A stretch of DNA of 64,000 nt from Streptomyces sp. MP131-18 (GCF_001984575.1 NZ_LZNS01000001.1:5899163-5963162), one strand, 5' to 3'. Positions 17,632 through 27,407 are shown, counted from the first letter of the stretch. The notes: a model not told the origin generated them from the letters alone. Program-made: numbers and translations.

Positions 17632-18848
17632 GGCACCGTCCCCGTTCCCGCGTCCGTTCCCGCGTCCTTCCGGGCCGGGGGGAGGGGCAGTTCGGCGGCG
17701 ACGCGGAAGCCGCCCTCCGGGCGCGGCCCGGCGGACAGCCGGCCGCCGGCCGCCGTGGCCCTCTCCCGCATACCGATCAGGCCGTGGCCGGGCGGGCGCT
17801 CGCCCGCCGCGGCCACGCGCCGGCCGTCGTCGGTGACGGTGATGGTCAGGCGGTCGTGGCCGTAGGCGAGGTCCACCCGGGCGGCGCCGGTCCCGGCGTG
17901 CTTGGTCACGTTGGTCAGCGCCTCCTGCACGATGCGGTGCGCGGTGAGGTCCGCGCCGGGCGACAGCGGCCTGGCCCGGCCACTCCTGTGCACCGACACG
18001 GCCAGCCCGGCGTGCCGGAACGAGTCGGCGAGCGCGGGCAGTTCGGCCAGCCCGGGGGGCGGGGCGAGGGGCGCGCCGCGGTCCCCCGACTCGCGCAGCA
18101 GGCCGACGGTGGCCCGCAGTTCGTCGAGTGCGCTGCTGGTGTTCTCGGTGAGCTGGCCTAGCGACGCGCGGGCTTCATCGGGGCGGGAGTCGAAGAAGAG
18201 GGCGGCGACCGAAGCCTGCGCGTGGACCAGGGTGATGTGGTGGGCGACGACGTCGTGCAGGTCGCGGGCGATGCGCACCCGTTCCTCGGCCACGCGCCGC
18301 CTGGCCTCGCTCTCCCGGCTCTCCTCGGCGCGCCTGGCCCGTTCCTCCACGGCCGCCAGGTAGGCCCGCCGGTTCCGCGCGGCGGTGCCGAACGCCCCGG
18401 CCAGCAGCGGGAAGAACACGGTGGACGCCGTGCCGGACTCCAGCCACGAGCCGGCCCCGAACAGCAGCGAGGAGGCGGCCGGCGGGACCGCGGAGGCGGC
18501 GATGGCCGCGGCCACCTCGCGCGTTTCCCGGCGCGCGGCGAACGAGAAGACGGCGACCATGGCCGGCACCATCAGGAGCGGGTTGAAGTCGAGCCCGAGT
18601 GGCGGGGCCAGCACCCCGCACCCCGCCGTCACCGCCACCGCGGTCCGCGGCAGGCGGTGCCGCGGCGGCAGCACCGCACAGGACAGCGCGGCGAGCAGGA
18701 ACGCGGGGGCGGGCGGCGGCGCCGCGGTACCGCCGTCGGGGTCGATCGCCCCGCCGACCAGGTACATCGTCAGCGCCACCGCCGTGATCACGCCCTCCCA
18801 CAACCACGCGTGACGCGGCCGGTCACCGTTGATGCCGGGCGTCCACAT
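17628..18848 (-). CDS. Sensor histidine kinase (HisKA_3 type)
   Basis: A 406-residue membrane kinase with about five hydrophobic segments up to residue 160, a coiled linker rich in Arg/Glu (165-190), the phospho-acceptor H198 in 'RIARDLHDVVAHH' and an HATPase_c domain ('EALTNVTKHAGTG', 'GHGLIGMRERA'). It starts seven bases after the MMPL transporter gene stops, and overlaps its response regulator by four bases. Signal unknown; cell-envelope stress or an exported compound is plausible from the transporter context. Confidence 0.9.
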   Translation of the reverse strand: MWTPGINGDRPRHAWLWEGVITAVALTMYLVGGAIDPDGGTAAPPPAPAFLLAALSCAVLPPRHRLPRTAVAVTAGCGVLAPPLGLDFNPLLMVPAMVAVFSFAARRETREVAAAIAASAVPPAASSLLFGAGSWLESGTASTVFFPLLAGAFGTAARNRRAYLAAVEERARRAEESRESEARRRVAEERVRIARDLHDVVAHHITLVHAQASVAALFFDSRPDEARASLGQLTENTSSALDELRATVGLLRESGDRGAPLAPPPGLAELPALADSFRHAGLAVSVHRSGRARPLSPGADLTAHRIVQEALTNVTKHAGTGAARVDLAYGHDRLTITVTDDGRRVAAAGERPPGHGLIGMRERATAAGGRLSAGPRPEGGFRVAAELPLPPARKDAGTDAGTGTVP

Positions 18849-18855
18849 CGCGGGA

Positions 18856-21099
18856 TCAGCTTCCGCCGGCCCTGGACGGGGACACGGGCCGGGGTGCCTC
18901 GGCGGCAGGCCCGTTCACGGGCGCGGGGTGCGTCCGGCCCAGGGCTTCGCCCTCGACGTCGACGTTCGGCAGCATGCGGTCCAGGCTACGCGGCAGCCAC
19001 CAGGCGCGGCGGCCGAGCAGGGCCATCACCGCGGGCCCCATGGCCATTCGGACGACGAACGCGTCGAAGACGATGGCGGCGGCCAGGCCGATGCCCAGGG
19101 TCTTGATGATGGGGTCGGTCATTCCGACGAACCCGGCGAAGACGCTGATCATGATGAACGCCGCGGCGGCCACCACGCGCCCGCTGTGCCGGAAGCCGTC
19201 CGTGATCGCCTCGCGCGGGTTCGCGCCGTGGACGTGCGCCTCGCGCATGCGGGTGAGGAGGAAGACCTCGTAGTCCATGGCCAGGCCGAACACCACGCCG
19301 ATCAGCAAGATCGGCATGAGCGACATGACGGGCGCCGTCTGTCCGACGCCGAACGCGTCCGCCGCCCAGCCCCACTGGACGACCGCGACGACGGTTCCCA
19401 GGGCCGCGCCCACCGAAAGCAGGAAGCCGAGCGTGGCCTTGAGAGGAACGAGGACCGAGCGGAAGACGACCATGAGCAGGAGGACGGCGAGGCCGACGAC
19501 GATCGCCAGATAGGGGATCAGCGCGTCGCCGAGGGCCTGGGAGACGTCGATGTTCAGCGCGGTGGTGCCGGTCACCAGCACCTCGGCGCCGGTATCCGCG
19601 CCGGCTCCGCCGACCGCGTCGCGGATGGTGTGGACCAGGTCCGCGGTCTCGGCGGTGTTGGGCGCGGTCGCGGGGACGGCGGTGAGCACGGCGGTGTCCC
19701 CGGCCTCGTTGAACGCGGGGGCACCGACCGACACGACGCCGTCCACGCCGGTAACGGTGTCGGCGACCAGGTCCGCGGCGCCTTGCGGGTCGGCGGCATC
19801 CCCGGTGTCCACGACCACCGTCAGCGGGCCGTTGAAGCCGGGGCCGAAGCCCGCCGACAGCAGGTCGTAGGCGCGCCGCTGGGTGGTGTCGGTGGACAGG
19901 GACTCATCGCCCGGCAGGCTCAGTTCGAGGCTCAGCGCGGGCGTCGCCACGATGCCGAGGCCGGCCACCGCGGTCAGCAGTACGGCGGCCGGCCGGCGCA
20001 GCACGAACCGCGCCCAGCGGACGCCGAGTCCGGAACGGCCGGTGCCGGTGCCGGTGCCGTTGTCGGTCGCGTTCGCCTTGCGCTGGGCGCGGGGGAGCAG
20101 CCGGCGCCCGGCGAAACCGAGCAGCGGGGGAACCAGCGTCAGCGCCACCAGGACGGCCAGCGCAACGGTGCCCGCCGCGGCAAGTCCCATCTTCGTCAGG
20201 ATGGGAATGCCGACGACCGCGAGACCGGACAGGGCGATGATCACGGTCAGCCCGGCGAAGACGACGGCGGTCCCGGCCGTGCCGACCGCGCGCCCCGCGG
20301 CCTCTTCCGGGTCGCGGCCGCCGGCCCGCTCGGAACGGTAGCGGGAGACGATGAACAGCGCGTAGTCGATGCCGACCGCGGTACCCAGCATGATCGCCAG
20401 GATGGATGTGGTGGAGGAGAGGCCCAGGGGGTCGGCGAGCGCCGCGATGAGGCAGAAGCCGACGGCCACGCCGATGAGCGCGGTCAGCAGCGGCAGCCCT
20501 GCCGCGACCAGCGACCCGAAGGTGATCACGAGCACCAGGGCCGCCACGGCCAGCCCGATCAGCTCGGTGACGCCCCCGAGTTCCTCCTCGGCCTCCAGCG
20601 CCGAGCCGCCGATCTCCACGGTAAGACCGGCGTCCCGCGCCTGGCCGGCGGCGTCCTCGAGCGCGGCGGTCGTCGCCTCGGTCAGGCCGGTCGCCCGTTC
20701 GGTGTAGGTGAGGGTGGCGTAGGCGACGGCACCGTCCTCGCTGACGGCGCCGGTGGCGAACGGGTCGGTGGCCGAGGCGACCTGGTCGCCCCCGGCCAGG
20801 GCGCCCAGCGCGTCCTCGACGGCCGCCCGGTGCGGCCCGGCCGTGACCCGCTGCCCGTCCGGGGCCTGGAACACGAGACGGGCCTCGGCGCCCTGCGCGT
20901 CACCGCCGGGGAAGCGCTCGTTCAGCAGGTCGAACGCCTCCTGCGCCTCTGTGCCCGGCATGGAGAACTCGTCCTCAGGACCCGACTCGGCCGTCGCCGC
21001 GGCCACCCCGACAAGCACCAGCGCGGCCAGCCAGAGCGAGCCCACGAGCCGCCGCCGCCGGAAGGTCCATCGTCCGATGCGGTAAAGAAAAGTTGCCAC
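18856..21099 (-). CDS. MMPL-family RND transporter
   Basis: A 747-residue inner-membrane exporter of the MMPL/RND superfamily: one membrane helix, a large extracellular loop, five helices, then the same unit again, with the typical 'GTAVGIDYALFIVSRYR' and 'FGLAMDYEVFLLTRMREA' segments after helix 4 and 10 that carry the proton-relay aspartates. I start at GTG 21099, giving the family's usual opening 'MATFLYRIGRW', six bases after GGGAG. Substrates are typically lipids or drugs. It is followed by, and likely controlled by, the two-component system. Confidence 0.92.
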   Translation of the reverse strand: MATFLYRIGRWTFRRRRLVGSLWLAALVLVGVAAATAESGPEDEFSMPGTEAQEAFDLLNERFPGGDAQGAEARLVFQAPDGQRVTAGPHRAAVEDALGALAGGDQVASATDPFATGAVSEDGAVAYATLTYTERATGLTEATTAALEDAAGQARDAGLTVEIGGSALEAEEELGGVTELIGLAVAALVLVITFGSLVAAGLPLLTALIGVAVGFCLIAALADPLGLSSTTSILAIMLGTAVGIDYALFIVSRYRSERAGGRDPEEAAGRAVGTAGTAVVFAGLTVIIALSGLAVVGIPILTKMGLAAAGTVALAVLVALTLVPPLLGFAGRRLLPRAQRKANATDNGTGTGTGRSGLGVRWARFVLRRPAAVLLTAVAGLGIVATPALSLELSLPGDESLSTDTTQRRAYDLLSAGFGPGFNGPLTVVVDTGDAADPQGAADLVADTVTGVDGVVSVGAPAFNEAGDTAVLTAVPATAPNTAETADLVHTIRDAVGGAGADTGAEVLVTGTTALNIDVSQALGDALIPYLAIVVGLAVLLLMVVFRSVLVPLKATLGFLLSVGAALGTVVAVVQWGWAADAFGVGQTAPVMSLMPILLIGVVFGLAMDYEVFLLTRMREAHVHGANPREAITDGFRHSGRVVAAAAFIMISVFAGFVGMTDPIIKTLGIGLAAAIVFDAFVVRMAMGPAVMALLGRRAWWLPRSLDRMLPNVDVEGEALGRTHPAPVNGPAAEAPRPVSPSRAGGS

Positions 21100-21466
21100 C
21101 ACGACTCCCGTCGGATGTCGGCAAAAGGAAGAAAGGCTGCGCGCGCCCTCAGAGAATCCCCGCCGACGCCCCCGCCGGTCATCGTCCCCACGCAGCAACC
21201 GGCGCCTGGTACGTATGCAGTACGCGGTGGTCCGGTCGTTCCGCGGTGGCTCGGTGCCAACTCCTCAGCTGCCGCCACGGCATGCCCGGCCGTGGGCGTG
21301 CGGCGGCGGGCGGCGCGGCTGCGGACCAGCCCGCCGATGAGCGCGTGCCGCGGCCGCCTGTTGCTCCTCAAAGCCGTGGCGCCGCGGGCGGACACGGGCC
21401 GGTGATTCGCCGTCGATGAGTGCCGGGTCACAGCGCGGGTGCGGGAACGCCTGCTAAGCACGGTGC
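21100..21466. other. Intergenic region, no gene seen
   Basis: A 367-base divergent interval between the MMPL transporter and the acetyltransferase. It must hold the promoters of both; I see no convincing -35/-10 pair, RNA gene or coding frame in it. Confidence 0.5.
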
Positions 21467-22246
21467 GTGGCAGAAGCGGAAGAAGTGGAAGAACTGGTGC
21501 GGCTCGGCGACATCCACCGGGCCGCGGACGGGTGCGGAGCTCTGATCTGGGCCGCCCAGGGGCGGGGCGACGGCAGTCCTGGCCCTGGGGTACGGGCCTG
21601 GCGGCACGGGGCGGCGCTGGCCGTGGCGAGTCCGAACCCGCAGCAGGACCGGCTCGTGGTCGGTGGCGACGGCGCCGACGCGGGCGTTCTGCTGCGGCGC
21701 GTCCTGGACCGGGTCGGTCCCTCCTACCGGCTCCTGGGAGAGGCCGCCCTGATCGGTGACCTGATGCGGCAGCTGCCCGGACTGGTGCCGGTCCACCACT
21801 TCCTGTGGATGGAGACCATGTCCCCGACCGGCGCCGGCGCCGCGGGCGTTCGGTGGCTGGACGCCCGTGGAGAGCGGCAGGCGGCGGCACTGTTCGATCG
21901 CTTCTTCCCCGACTCCTATGCGCAGCCGGGACGCGAGGGCGTGCGCCGCTGGGCCGGGGTCCTCGATGAGGTGAACGGCGGCGCGGCGGCGGAACCGCTG
22001 GTGGTCGCGGCGGACGCATGGTCGGCGGCCGGGTGCGGGTTCATGGGCGGGGTGGTCACCCACCCCGCCGCCCGGGGGCGCGGGCTCGCGCGAGCCGTGT
22101 GCGGCTTCGTCGTGGACGCCCTCGTCGCCCGGTACGGCCGCACCGCGCTCATGGTGCTCACCGGCAACGCCCCGGCCATCGCCACCTACGAACGCCTCGG
22201 CATGACCAAGCGCCTCTTCCGCGCGGCCCACCTCCCGGCCAGGTGA
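21467..22246 (+). CDS. GNAT-family N-acetyltransferase
   Basis: A 259-residue acetyltransferase. The C-terminal GNAT core shows the acetyl-CoA loop 'VVTHPAARGRGLARAVC' (R-x-x-G-x-A type) and the closing 'GNAPAIATYERLGM' helix and strand. The N-terminal 150 residues are divergent. GTG start without a strong ribosome site, so the exact N-terminus is uncertain. Substrate is unknown. It is followed within about 55 bases by a TOPRIM protein gene on the same strand. Confidence 0.82.
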   Translation: MAEAEEVEELVRLGDIHRAADGCGALIWAAQGRGDGSPGPGVRAWRHGAALAVASPNPQQDRLVVGGDGADAGVLLRRVLDRVGPSYRLLGEAALIGDLMRQLPGLVPVHHFLWMETMSPTGAGAAGVRWLDARGERQAAALFDRFFPDSYAQPGREGVRRWAGVLDEVNGGAAAEPLVVAADAWSAAGCGFMGGVVTHPAARGRGLARAVCGFVVDALVARYGRTALMVLTGNAPAIATYERLGMTKRLFRAAHLPAR

Positions 22247-22299
22247 CGCCGGACCCCGCCGCGGACGCCGCCGCGGACGTGGCTGAGAAACTGGGGTCT

Positions 22300-22965
22300 G
22301 TGGACGCGATAGGACAGTTCCGCCTGGCGGTCATCGAGTGGGCGGCCGGCGGTGCGGGGGCCCCGGCCGCCGCCGCGGCGGCGCGCGAAGTGGCGGCCGG
22401 TACCGCTTTGCGCATGGCCGTGCTCGTGGAAGGGGTCAGCGACCAGGTCGCGCTCGAAGCGCTGGCCGCGCGGCACGGCCGCGCCCTCGGCGCGGAGGGC
22501 ATCGCCGTCATTCCGCTCGGCGGCGCGACCAGCATCGGCAGATTCCTGAGCCTGCTGGGCCCGCAGGGTCTCGACGTCGGGCTGGCGGGCCTGTGCGACG
22601 CCGGAGAGGAAGGCCACTTCTCGCGCGCCCTGGAACGAGCGGGTCTCGGCCGCGGCCTCGCGCGCGCCGACATGGAGCCGCTCGGTTTCTACGTGTGCGT
22701 CGCCGACCTGGAGGAGGAGCTGATCCGTTCGCTCGGTGCCGCCTCCGTGCAGCGGGTCGTCGACGCCCGGGGCGACCTGCGGGCGTTCCGCATCTTCCAG
22801 AAGCAGCCCGCCCAGCGGGAGCGGAACGTCGAGCAGCAGCTGCGGCGCTTCATGGGCACCATCAGCGGCCGGAAGAGCCGGTACGCACGATCGCTCGTCG
22901 ACGATCTGGACCTCACCCGCGTACCACGTCCGCTCGATCGGCTGCTCGCGCATCTGTCCTCGTGA
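22300..22965 (+). CDS. TOPRIM-domain protein (OLD-type, without ATPase)
   Basis: A protein of about 221 residues with a TOPRIM fold like that of OLD-family nucleases: 'AVLVEGVSDQVALEALAARH' (the catalytic glutamate is in VEG), 'VIPLGGATSIGRFL', and 'AGLCDAGEE' in place of the usual DxD. The ABC-type ATPase of full OLD proteins is absent, so it is a stand-alone TOPRIM protein, a form common in actinomycetes and of unknown role. The frame runs farther upstream; GTG at 22300 gives the expected 'MDAIGQFRLAVIEWAAGG' start, with GTG 22279 as the alternative. Confidence 0.75.
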   Translation: MDAIGQFRLAVIEWAAGGAGAPAAAAAAREVAAGTALRMAVLVEGVSDQVALEALAARHGRALGAEGIAVIPLGGATSIGRFLSLLGPQGLDVGLAGLCDAGEEGHFSRALERAGLGRGLARADMEPLGFYVCVADLEEELIRSLGAASVQRVVDARGDLRAFRIFQKQPAQRERNVEQQLRRFMGTISGRKSRYARSLVDDLDLTRVPRPLDRLLAHLSS

Positions 22966-22974
22966 GCCGCCCCC

Positions 22975-23871
22975 TCACCGCGGGTGGCCCGCGTGGTGAA
23001 CGTGCACGGCGGCCCGCCGCAGCTGCCACAGGCGGCTCAGCAGACCGTGGCGGGGCGCGAAGGTCCAGGCGAGGAGGAAGAGCGCCGTGGCCGCCAGGAC
23101 GATGGTGCCGCCGGTCGGGAGGTCCAGGCTCCAGGACAGGTACACGCCGGTCAGCGCGGAGAAGCCGCCGATCAGCGGTGCGAGCAGCATCATCACACCG
23201 AGGCGGTCGGTGAGCAGCCGCGCGGTGGCGGCCGGAGTGACGAGCAGCGCGAGGACCAGGATGTTGCCGATGGTCTGCACGGAGATCACGATGGCGACCG
23301 AGACCATGATGTAGAGCGCCAGGTCGAGGGCGAAGACGGGCAGTCCGAGTGCGCGCGCCGACTCGCGGTCCAGGGTGACCGCGACGAACTCCTTGTGGAG
23401 CAGGAAGGTCAGGACGAGCAGCGCGGCGCTCGAAATGGCGACGACGTAGAGGTCCTCGTCCGGGATGCCGGTGATGGAGCCGAAGAGAAACTGCTGGAGC
23501 GACCCCGCGTAGCCGGGGGAGCGGCTGATGATGACGATGCCCAGGGCGAAGGCGGCGACGAAGAAGACGCCGATGACGCTGTCCTCGCGCAGCCTGCGGT
23601 TCTGGGAGAAGACCGCGACCGCGACGGCGGTGAGCACGCCGGCGACCGCGCCGCCGAGGACCAGGTTGCCCTGAACGACGAAGGCGACGGCCAGGCCGGG
23701 GAAGACGGCGTGGGCGACGGCGTCGCCGATGAACGCCATGCCGCGCAGCACCACGTAGCAGCCGATGACGCCGCAGACGGCCGAGGACATCAGCGCGACG
23801 AACAGGGCCTTCGGCAGGAAGGAGAGCGCGGGGTTGAAGAGGTCGGTGACGAATTCCTGCGGGGACAGCAT
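22975..23871 (-). CDS. Anchored-repeat ABC transporter, permease subunit
   Basis: A 298-residue membrane protein of the ABC-3 (manganese/zinc) permease class with about eight helices; the equivalogue TIGR03770 describes this system. The start 'FVALMSSAVCGVIGCYVVLRG' and the 'LVTPAATARLL' loop are typical. The cytoplasmic tail ends in a histidine cluster (HVHHAGH) that could bind metal. ATG overlaps the ATPase stop by one base (TGATG). It is the last gene of the operon that begins at 29729. Zinc as substrate is inferred from the Zur-like boxes. Confidence 0.9.
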   Translation of the reverse strand: MLSPQEFVTDLFNPALSFLPKALFVALMSSAVCGVIGCYVVLRGMAFIGDAVAHAVFPGLAVAFVVQGNLVLGGAVAGVLTAVAVAVFSQNRRLREDSVIGVFFVAAFALGIVIISRSPGYAGSLQQFLFGSITGIPDEDLYVVAISSAALLVLTFLLHKEFVAVTLDRESARALGLPVFALDLALYIMVSVAIVISVQTIGNILVLALLVTPAATARLLTDRLGVMMLLAPLIGGFSALTGVYLSWSLDLPTGGTIVLAATALFLLAWTFAPRHGLLSRLWQLRRAAVHVHHAGHPR

Positions 23872-24614
23872 CAGCTCACCCCCAGCGCCGCGAGCAGCGG
23901 GCTCCCGGGCCGGATGCCGAAGGCGGTGCGCCACAGTTCCGCGTCGCGCAGCGCGTCGGGCGTTCCGGTGGCGACGACCGTCCGGTTGACCAGGCAGAGC
24001 GTGCCGCAGGTGTGCATGGCCGCGGCCAGGTCGTGGGTGGTCATCAGGACCGCTTGGCCCTCCTGGCTCAGCTCGGTGAAGAGGTCGGTCAGCAGCTCCT
24101 GGGTGGGCACGTCGAGACCGGTGAACGGTTCGTCCAGCAGGAGCACGCTGGGCCGCAGCGCCAAGGCCCGGGCCACCAGGACCCGTTGGCGCTGCCCGCC
24201 GGACAGCTGGCCGACGGGGCGGTCGCGCAGCGCCGTCATGCCGACCCGCGCCAGGGCCTCGTTGACGGCCCGGTAGTCCGCGACTCCGGCGCGGCGTACC
24301 CAGCCGACGCGCCGCACCCGCCCGGAGAGTACGGCGTCGGCGACGTTGATGGGGAAGTCCCAGGCGAACTCGTGGCGTTGGGGGACGTAGCCGACGCGCT
24401 GCCGCATCTTCGAGATCGGCGCGCCCGCCACCTCGATCGTGCCGGATGAGCGTCTGACCAGGCCGAGTGCGGAGCGGAGCAGGGTGGTCTTGCCTGCGCC
24501 GTTGGGCCCTATCAGCCCCATGAAGTCCCCGGCCTCAAGCTTGAGGTCGACGTCCTGGAGCACCAGCCGGCCGCCGAGTACGACGTTCAGCCCCTGGACG
24601 GACAACGCGGTCAT
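23871..24614 (-). CDS. Anchored-repeat ABC transporter, ATP-binding subunit
   Basis: A 247-residue ABC ATPase (TIGR03771-like). It has Walker A GPNGAGKTTL, signature LSGGQRQR, Walker B VLLLDEPF and the switch histidine in 'MTTHDLAAAMH'. It energises the adjacent metal permease. Although the frame continues upstream, the ATG at 24614 (in an ATGA overlap with the preceding gene) gives the normal 'MTALSVQGLNVVLGG' N-terminus. All neighbours overlap by one to four bases, so expression is tightly coupled. Confidence 0.93.
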   Translation of the reverse strand: MTALSVQGLNVVLGGRLVLQDVDLKLEAGDFMGLIGPNGAGKTTLLRSALGLVRRSSGTIEVAGAPISKMRQRVGYVPQRHEFAWDFPINVADAVLSGRVRRVGWVRRAGVADYRAVNEALARVGMTALRDRPVGQLSGGQRQRVLVARALALRPSVLLLDEPFTGLDVPTQELLTDLFTELSQEGQAVLMTTHDLAAAMHTCGTLCLVNRTVVATGTPDALRDAELWRTAFGIRPGSPLLAALGVS

Positions 24615-25684
24615 GATGCGCTCCGGCCGTGCCCGGTGCCGGTGCCGGTGCCGGTGTCCGCGGCGTCGGTGGCGTCGGTGGCCGCCGCGATCCTGCGGGC
24701 CCGCCGGCTGCGGGCGGTGACCACCACGACCGCGGCCAGCAGGGCGAGGGCCACGGCGCCCACGGCGATCAGCACCACGTTCAGTGACGCGTCCTCCTCG
24801 TCCGAGGCCGTGTCCCCGCCCTCCGGGTCCTCGGCCGGCGGGCCGGTGGCGCTCGACTCCTGAGTCCGTTCCTCCTCTTCGGCGGCCGGACCGCCGCCTG
24901 CGTCGAACGCCTCCCGCACGTCGGTCTCCTCGCCGACGGCGAAGCGCAGCGGGGCGCGGGCGGAGACGTGCTCGCCGGTGATGAGATCGGCGGAGACCTC
25001 GAAGTCCACGACGTAGACGCCGGGTTCGGTGAAGACCCAGTTGGCGTGGGTGTGCGTGTTGAGGTCGACCCACAGCTCCTGCGGACCCTCCTCGTCGCCG
25101 TCCCACAGCACGTCCGGGGCGCCGAGGTCGCCGTTCTGGAGGAAGACGGCGAAGTGCCCGGGGCCCTCGACGCCGTGCATGGTGAGGGTCACCCCGCGGT
25201 TCACCCGTTCCATCACCTCGGGGTCCTGGGTGTTCCAGCCGAGCCAGATGACCTCGGGCGCCTGCGTCTGCGGGATCACGAACAGGTCGCTTCCCGGCTC
25301 GGCGTCGAGGAACCCGAAGTCCGGGTCGTCCGGCGCCTGTTGCCGTGAGGCATCGACCACCTGTGTCACCACGTCGGTCAACGGCCGCCAGACCGGCGGC
25401 GACTGGGAGTCGTCGCGGCCGTGGATGTGCCATTCACCGTCGACGAAGCGGGGGCCGATGTCCACGTGGCCGACATTGAGCACCGCTTCACCGGCGATGT
25501 TGTCCTCTTCCGGAGCGACGGTCTGCTCCAGGCCACCGCCGCCGTCACCGCCGTCGCCGCCGCCGTCCTGGGCGTGCCCGGCGGGGGATGCCGTGCCGAG
25601 CAGGACGGCCGCGGCGCCCAGGGCGACCGAGGCATTGCGGGCCCGTCGGCGGAGTCCGGCCGGGGGCGGAGGGAGGGAGAGCAT
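24611..25684 (-). CDS. Surface repeat (choice-of-anchor M) protein of the ABC system
   Basis: A 357-residue exported protein. A signal peptide (about 15-38) leads to a Gly/Asp-rich linker, then one actinobacterial wall-repeat domain (TIGR03769, 'choice-of-anchor M'): 'AVLNVGHVDIGPRF', 'VIPQTQAPEVIWLGWNTQD' and 'HTHANWVFTEPGVYVVDF'. A C-terminal membrane helix (about 310-332) with an arginine-rich tail anchors it; no sorting motif precedes it. It fits TIGR03773, the ABC-associated repeat protein. The HTHANW and GHVD histidines may bind metal. The start at 25684 follows AGGA with good spacing. Confidence 0.85.
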   Translation of the reverse strand: MLSLPPPPAGLRRRARNASVALGAAAVLLGTASPAGHAQDGGGDGGDGGGGLEQTVAPEEDNIAGEAVLNVGHVDIGPRFVDGEWHIHGRDDSQSPPVWRPLTDVVTQVVDASRQQAPDDPDFGFLDAEPGSDLFVIPQTQAPEVIWLGWNTQDPEVMERVNRGVTLTMHGVEGPGHFAVFLQNGDLGAPDVLWDGDEEGPQELWVDLNTHTHANWVFTEPGVYVVDFEVSADLITGEHVSARAPLRFAVGEETDVREAFDAGGGPAAEEEERTQESSATGPPAEDPEGGDTASDEEDASLNVVLIAVGAVALALLAAVVVVTARSRRARRIAAATDATDAADTGTGTGTGHGRSAS

Positions 25685-25781
25685 CGGGTTTCCTGTTCTT
25701 CGCGGGGAGCGGGACGAGCGGGACGAGTGGGCCGGGGCAGAGGGCACACGCGGGGGCAGAGGGCAGAGGGCAGAGGGCCCC

Positions 25782-27407
25782 TCAACCGAGGCAGTCGCGC
25801 AGCGAGTCGGCATTGGCGCGCATCATCTCGACGTAGTCGGTGACCTCTTCGTCGAACGCGTCGCCGTAGATGGTGCAGACCTCGACGCCCTGTTCCTCGG
25901 CGACCTGGACGAGGGTGCTGGAGCGGCTGCGGAGGTTCGGCTCCAGGAAGACGGCGGGCACGGAGAGGTTGGCGATGGTCTCGCCCAGCCGACGGCGTTC
26001 CGCGAGGCTCGGCTCGGTGGCCGGATTCGGGGTGACGAAGCCGGCGATGGACACGTCGTAGGCTTCGCCGAGGTAGCCGAAGGCGTCGTGGGTGGTGACC
26101 AGATGGCGCCGTGACTCGGGTATCCCGGCGATGGTTTCGGTCACGTAGCGGTCGAGTTCCTCCAGTTCCGACAGGTAGGAAGAGGCGTTGGCCCGGTAGT
26201 CGGCGGCGTGCTCGGGGTCGATGTCGATCAGCACATCGCGGATGATCTTGACGTAGGCCATCGCGTTGCGGACGTTCTGCCACAGGTGGGGGTCGATCTC
26301 CCCGTGCACATGGCGGCCGAGGACCGCTTGGGGCAGCTGGTGAATGTCGTCGCCCGCGCGGCCCAGCATCCGGAACCTGGGGTCCCCCGGCACCTCGGTG
26401 ACGGCCTTGTTGGGTACCTCGATCACGGTCTCGGAAGCGGCGTGCACCTCCTGCCGCGCGGCACCGCCGCCCTCGGGATCGGCGTAGAGATAGAGGCCCC
26501 CGTCCGCACCGTCCGCCCTGTCCGCCCCGCTCGCGGCGCCGTCCAGGTCCACCGTCACATCGGCGTGACCGCTGTGCAGCACGGCGGCGCCCGCCATGCC
26601 GGGGACCGAGTGGGGGTCGACCCCGACGGCGAAGGTGATGACGCTCCGCCCCAGCGGAACGGGGCGGCTTTGCGGAGTGGGCACGGCCTCGGCCGCCATC
26701 TGGAGCCGGTAGACGCCCGGTTCGGTGAACGCCCAGCTCATGTGCGTGTGCGCGTCAGGGGGCAGGAGGGCGGTGTCGTCCTCGTAACCGTCCCCGGCGT
26801 CGAAGCCGTCCGACGAGTCGAAGAAGACCGCGGGTTCGCCGAACGTCTCGGTCAGATAGCCGACCAGCTCGCCGGGGCCTTCCAGACCGGTGGCCTTCAG
26901 CCGCACCTCGGACGAGCGGGTGGCGCCCAGCTCCTCGCCGGTGCCACGGACGCGGAGCCCCAGCCAGATGGTGTCGAGGTTGACGTTCTCCACCAGCGGG
27001 ATGATCTCGGCGGCGTACCGCACCGCGCGTTCGGCCAGGGAGACGTTCGGCACCCCGGCGGGCAGGTTGGCGTCCAGCGCGCGGATGAGGTTCTGCTCCT
27101 CCAGCATGAGGTAGTTGCTGAACGCGGCGTCGGCGTAGACGACATCGCGAATGTCGCGCAGGGAGGGCTCATGGCTGTGCGGGTCGCCGCCCTCGGGGAC
27201 GAGGGACTCGACGTCCACCAGGTCCCCGCCGACGTGACGGGCCAGGTCGGCAAGGATGCCGGTGGTCGTGACGACGCTCACCCGGCCGTCGTCCGCGGGG
27301 CTGGTGATGCCACCGCACCCGCCGGCCGACATCGCCAGCGCGGCGGCCAGGACAACCCCTCGGACCGCGCTCGTCGGGCGGCGTCTCGTGCCGCTCTTCC
27401 CGGTCAT
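25782..27407 (-). CDS. Anchored-repeat ABC transporter, substrate-binding lipoprotein
   Basis: A 541-residue ZnuA-like (cluster A-I) metal-binding lipoprotein (TIGR03772). The signal ends in AGGC. The first half opens as in ZnuA ('VSVVTTTGILADLARHVGGD', 'PEGGDPHSHEPSLRD'), is interrupted by a wall-repeat domain (about 145-330, with 'AHTHMSWAFTEPGVY'), and resumes ('HVHGEIDPHLWQNVRNAMAY', 'TTHDAFGYLGEAY'). Histidines in DPHSHEP, HGEIDPHLW and TTHDAF are the usual zinc/manganese ligands. The inserted domain makes it about 240 residues longer than ordinary ZnuA. It lies downstream of a strong hairpin. Confidence 0.92.
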   Translation of the reverse strand: MTGKSGTRRRPTSAVRGVVLAAALAMSAGGCGGITSPADDGRVSVVTTTGILADLARHVGGDLVDVESLVPEGGDPHSHEPSLRDIRDVVYADAAFSNYLMLEEQNLIRALDANLPAGVPNVSLAERAVRYAAEIIPLVENVNLDTIWLGLRVRGTGEELGATRSSEVRLKATGLEGPGELVGYLTETFGEPAVFFDSSDGFDAGDGYEDDTALLPPDAHTHMSWAFTEPGVYRLQMAAEAVPTPQSRPVPLGRSVITFAVGVDPHSVPGMAGAAVLHSGHADVTVDLDGAASGADRADGADGGLYLYADPEGGGAARQEVHAASETVIEVPNKAVTEVPGDPRFRMLGRAGDDIHQLPQAVLGRHVHGEIDPHLWQNVRNAMAYVKIIRDVLIDIDPEHAADYRANASSYLSELEELDRYVTETIAGIPESRRHLVTTHDAFGYLGEAYDVSIAGFVTPNPATEPSLAERRRLGETIANLSVPAVFLEPNLRSRSSTLVQVAEEQGVEVCTIYGDAFDEEVTDYVEMMRANADSLRDCLG

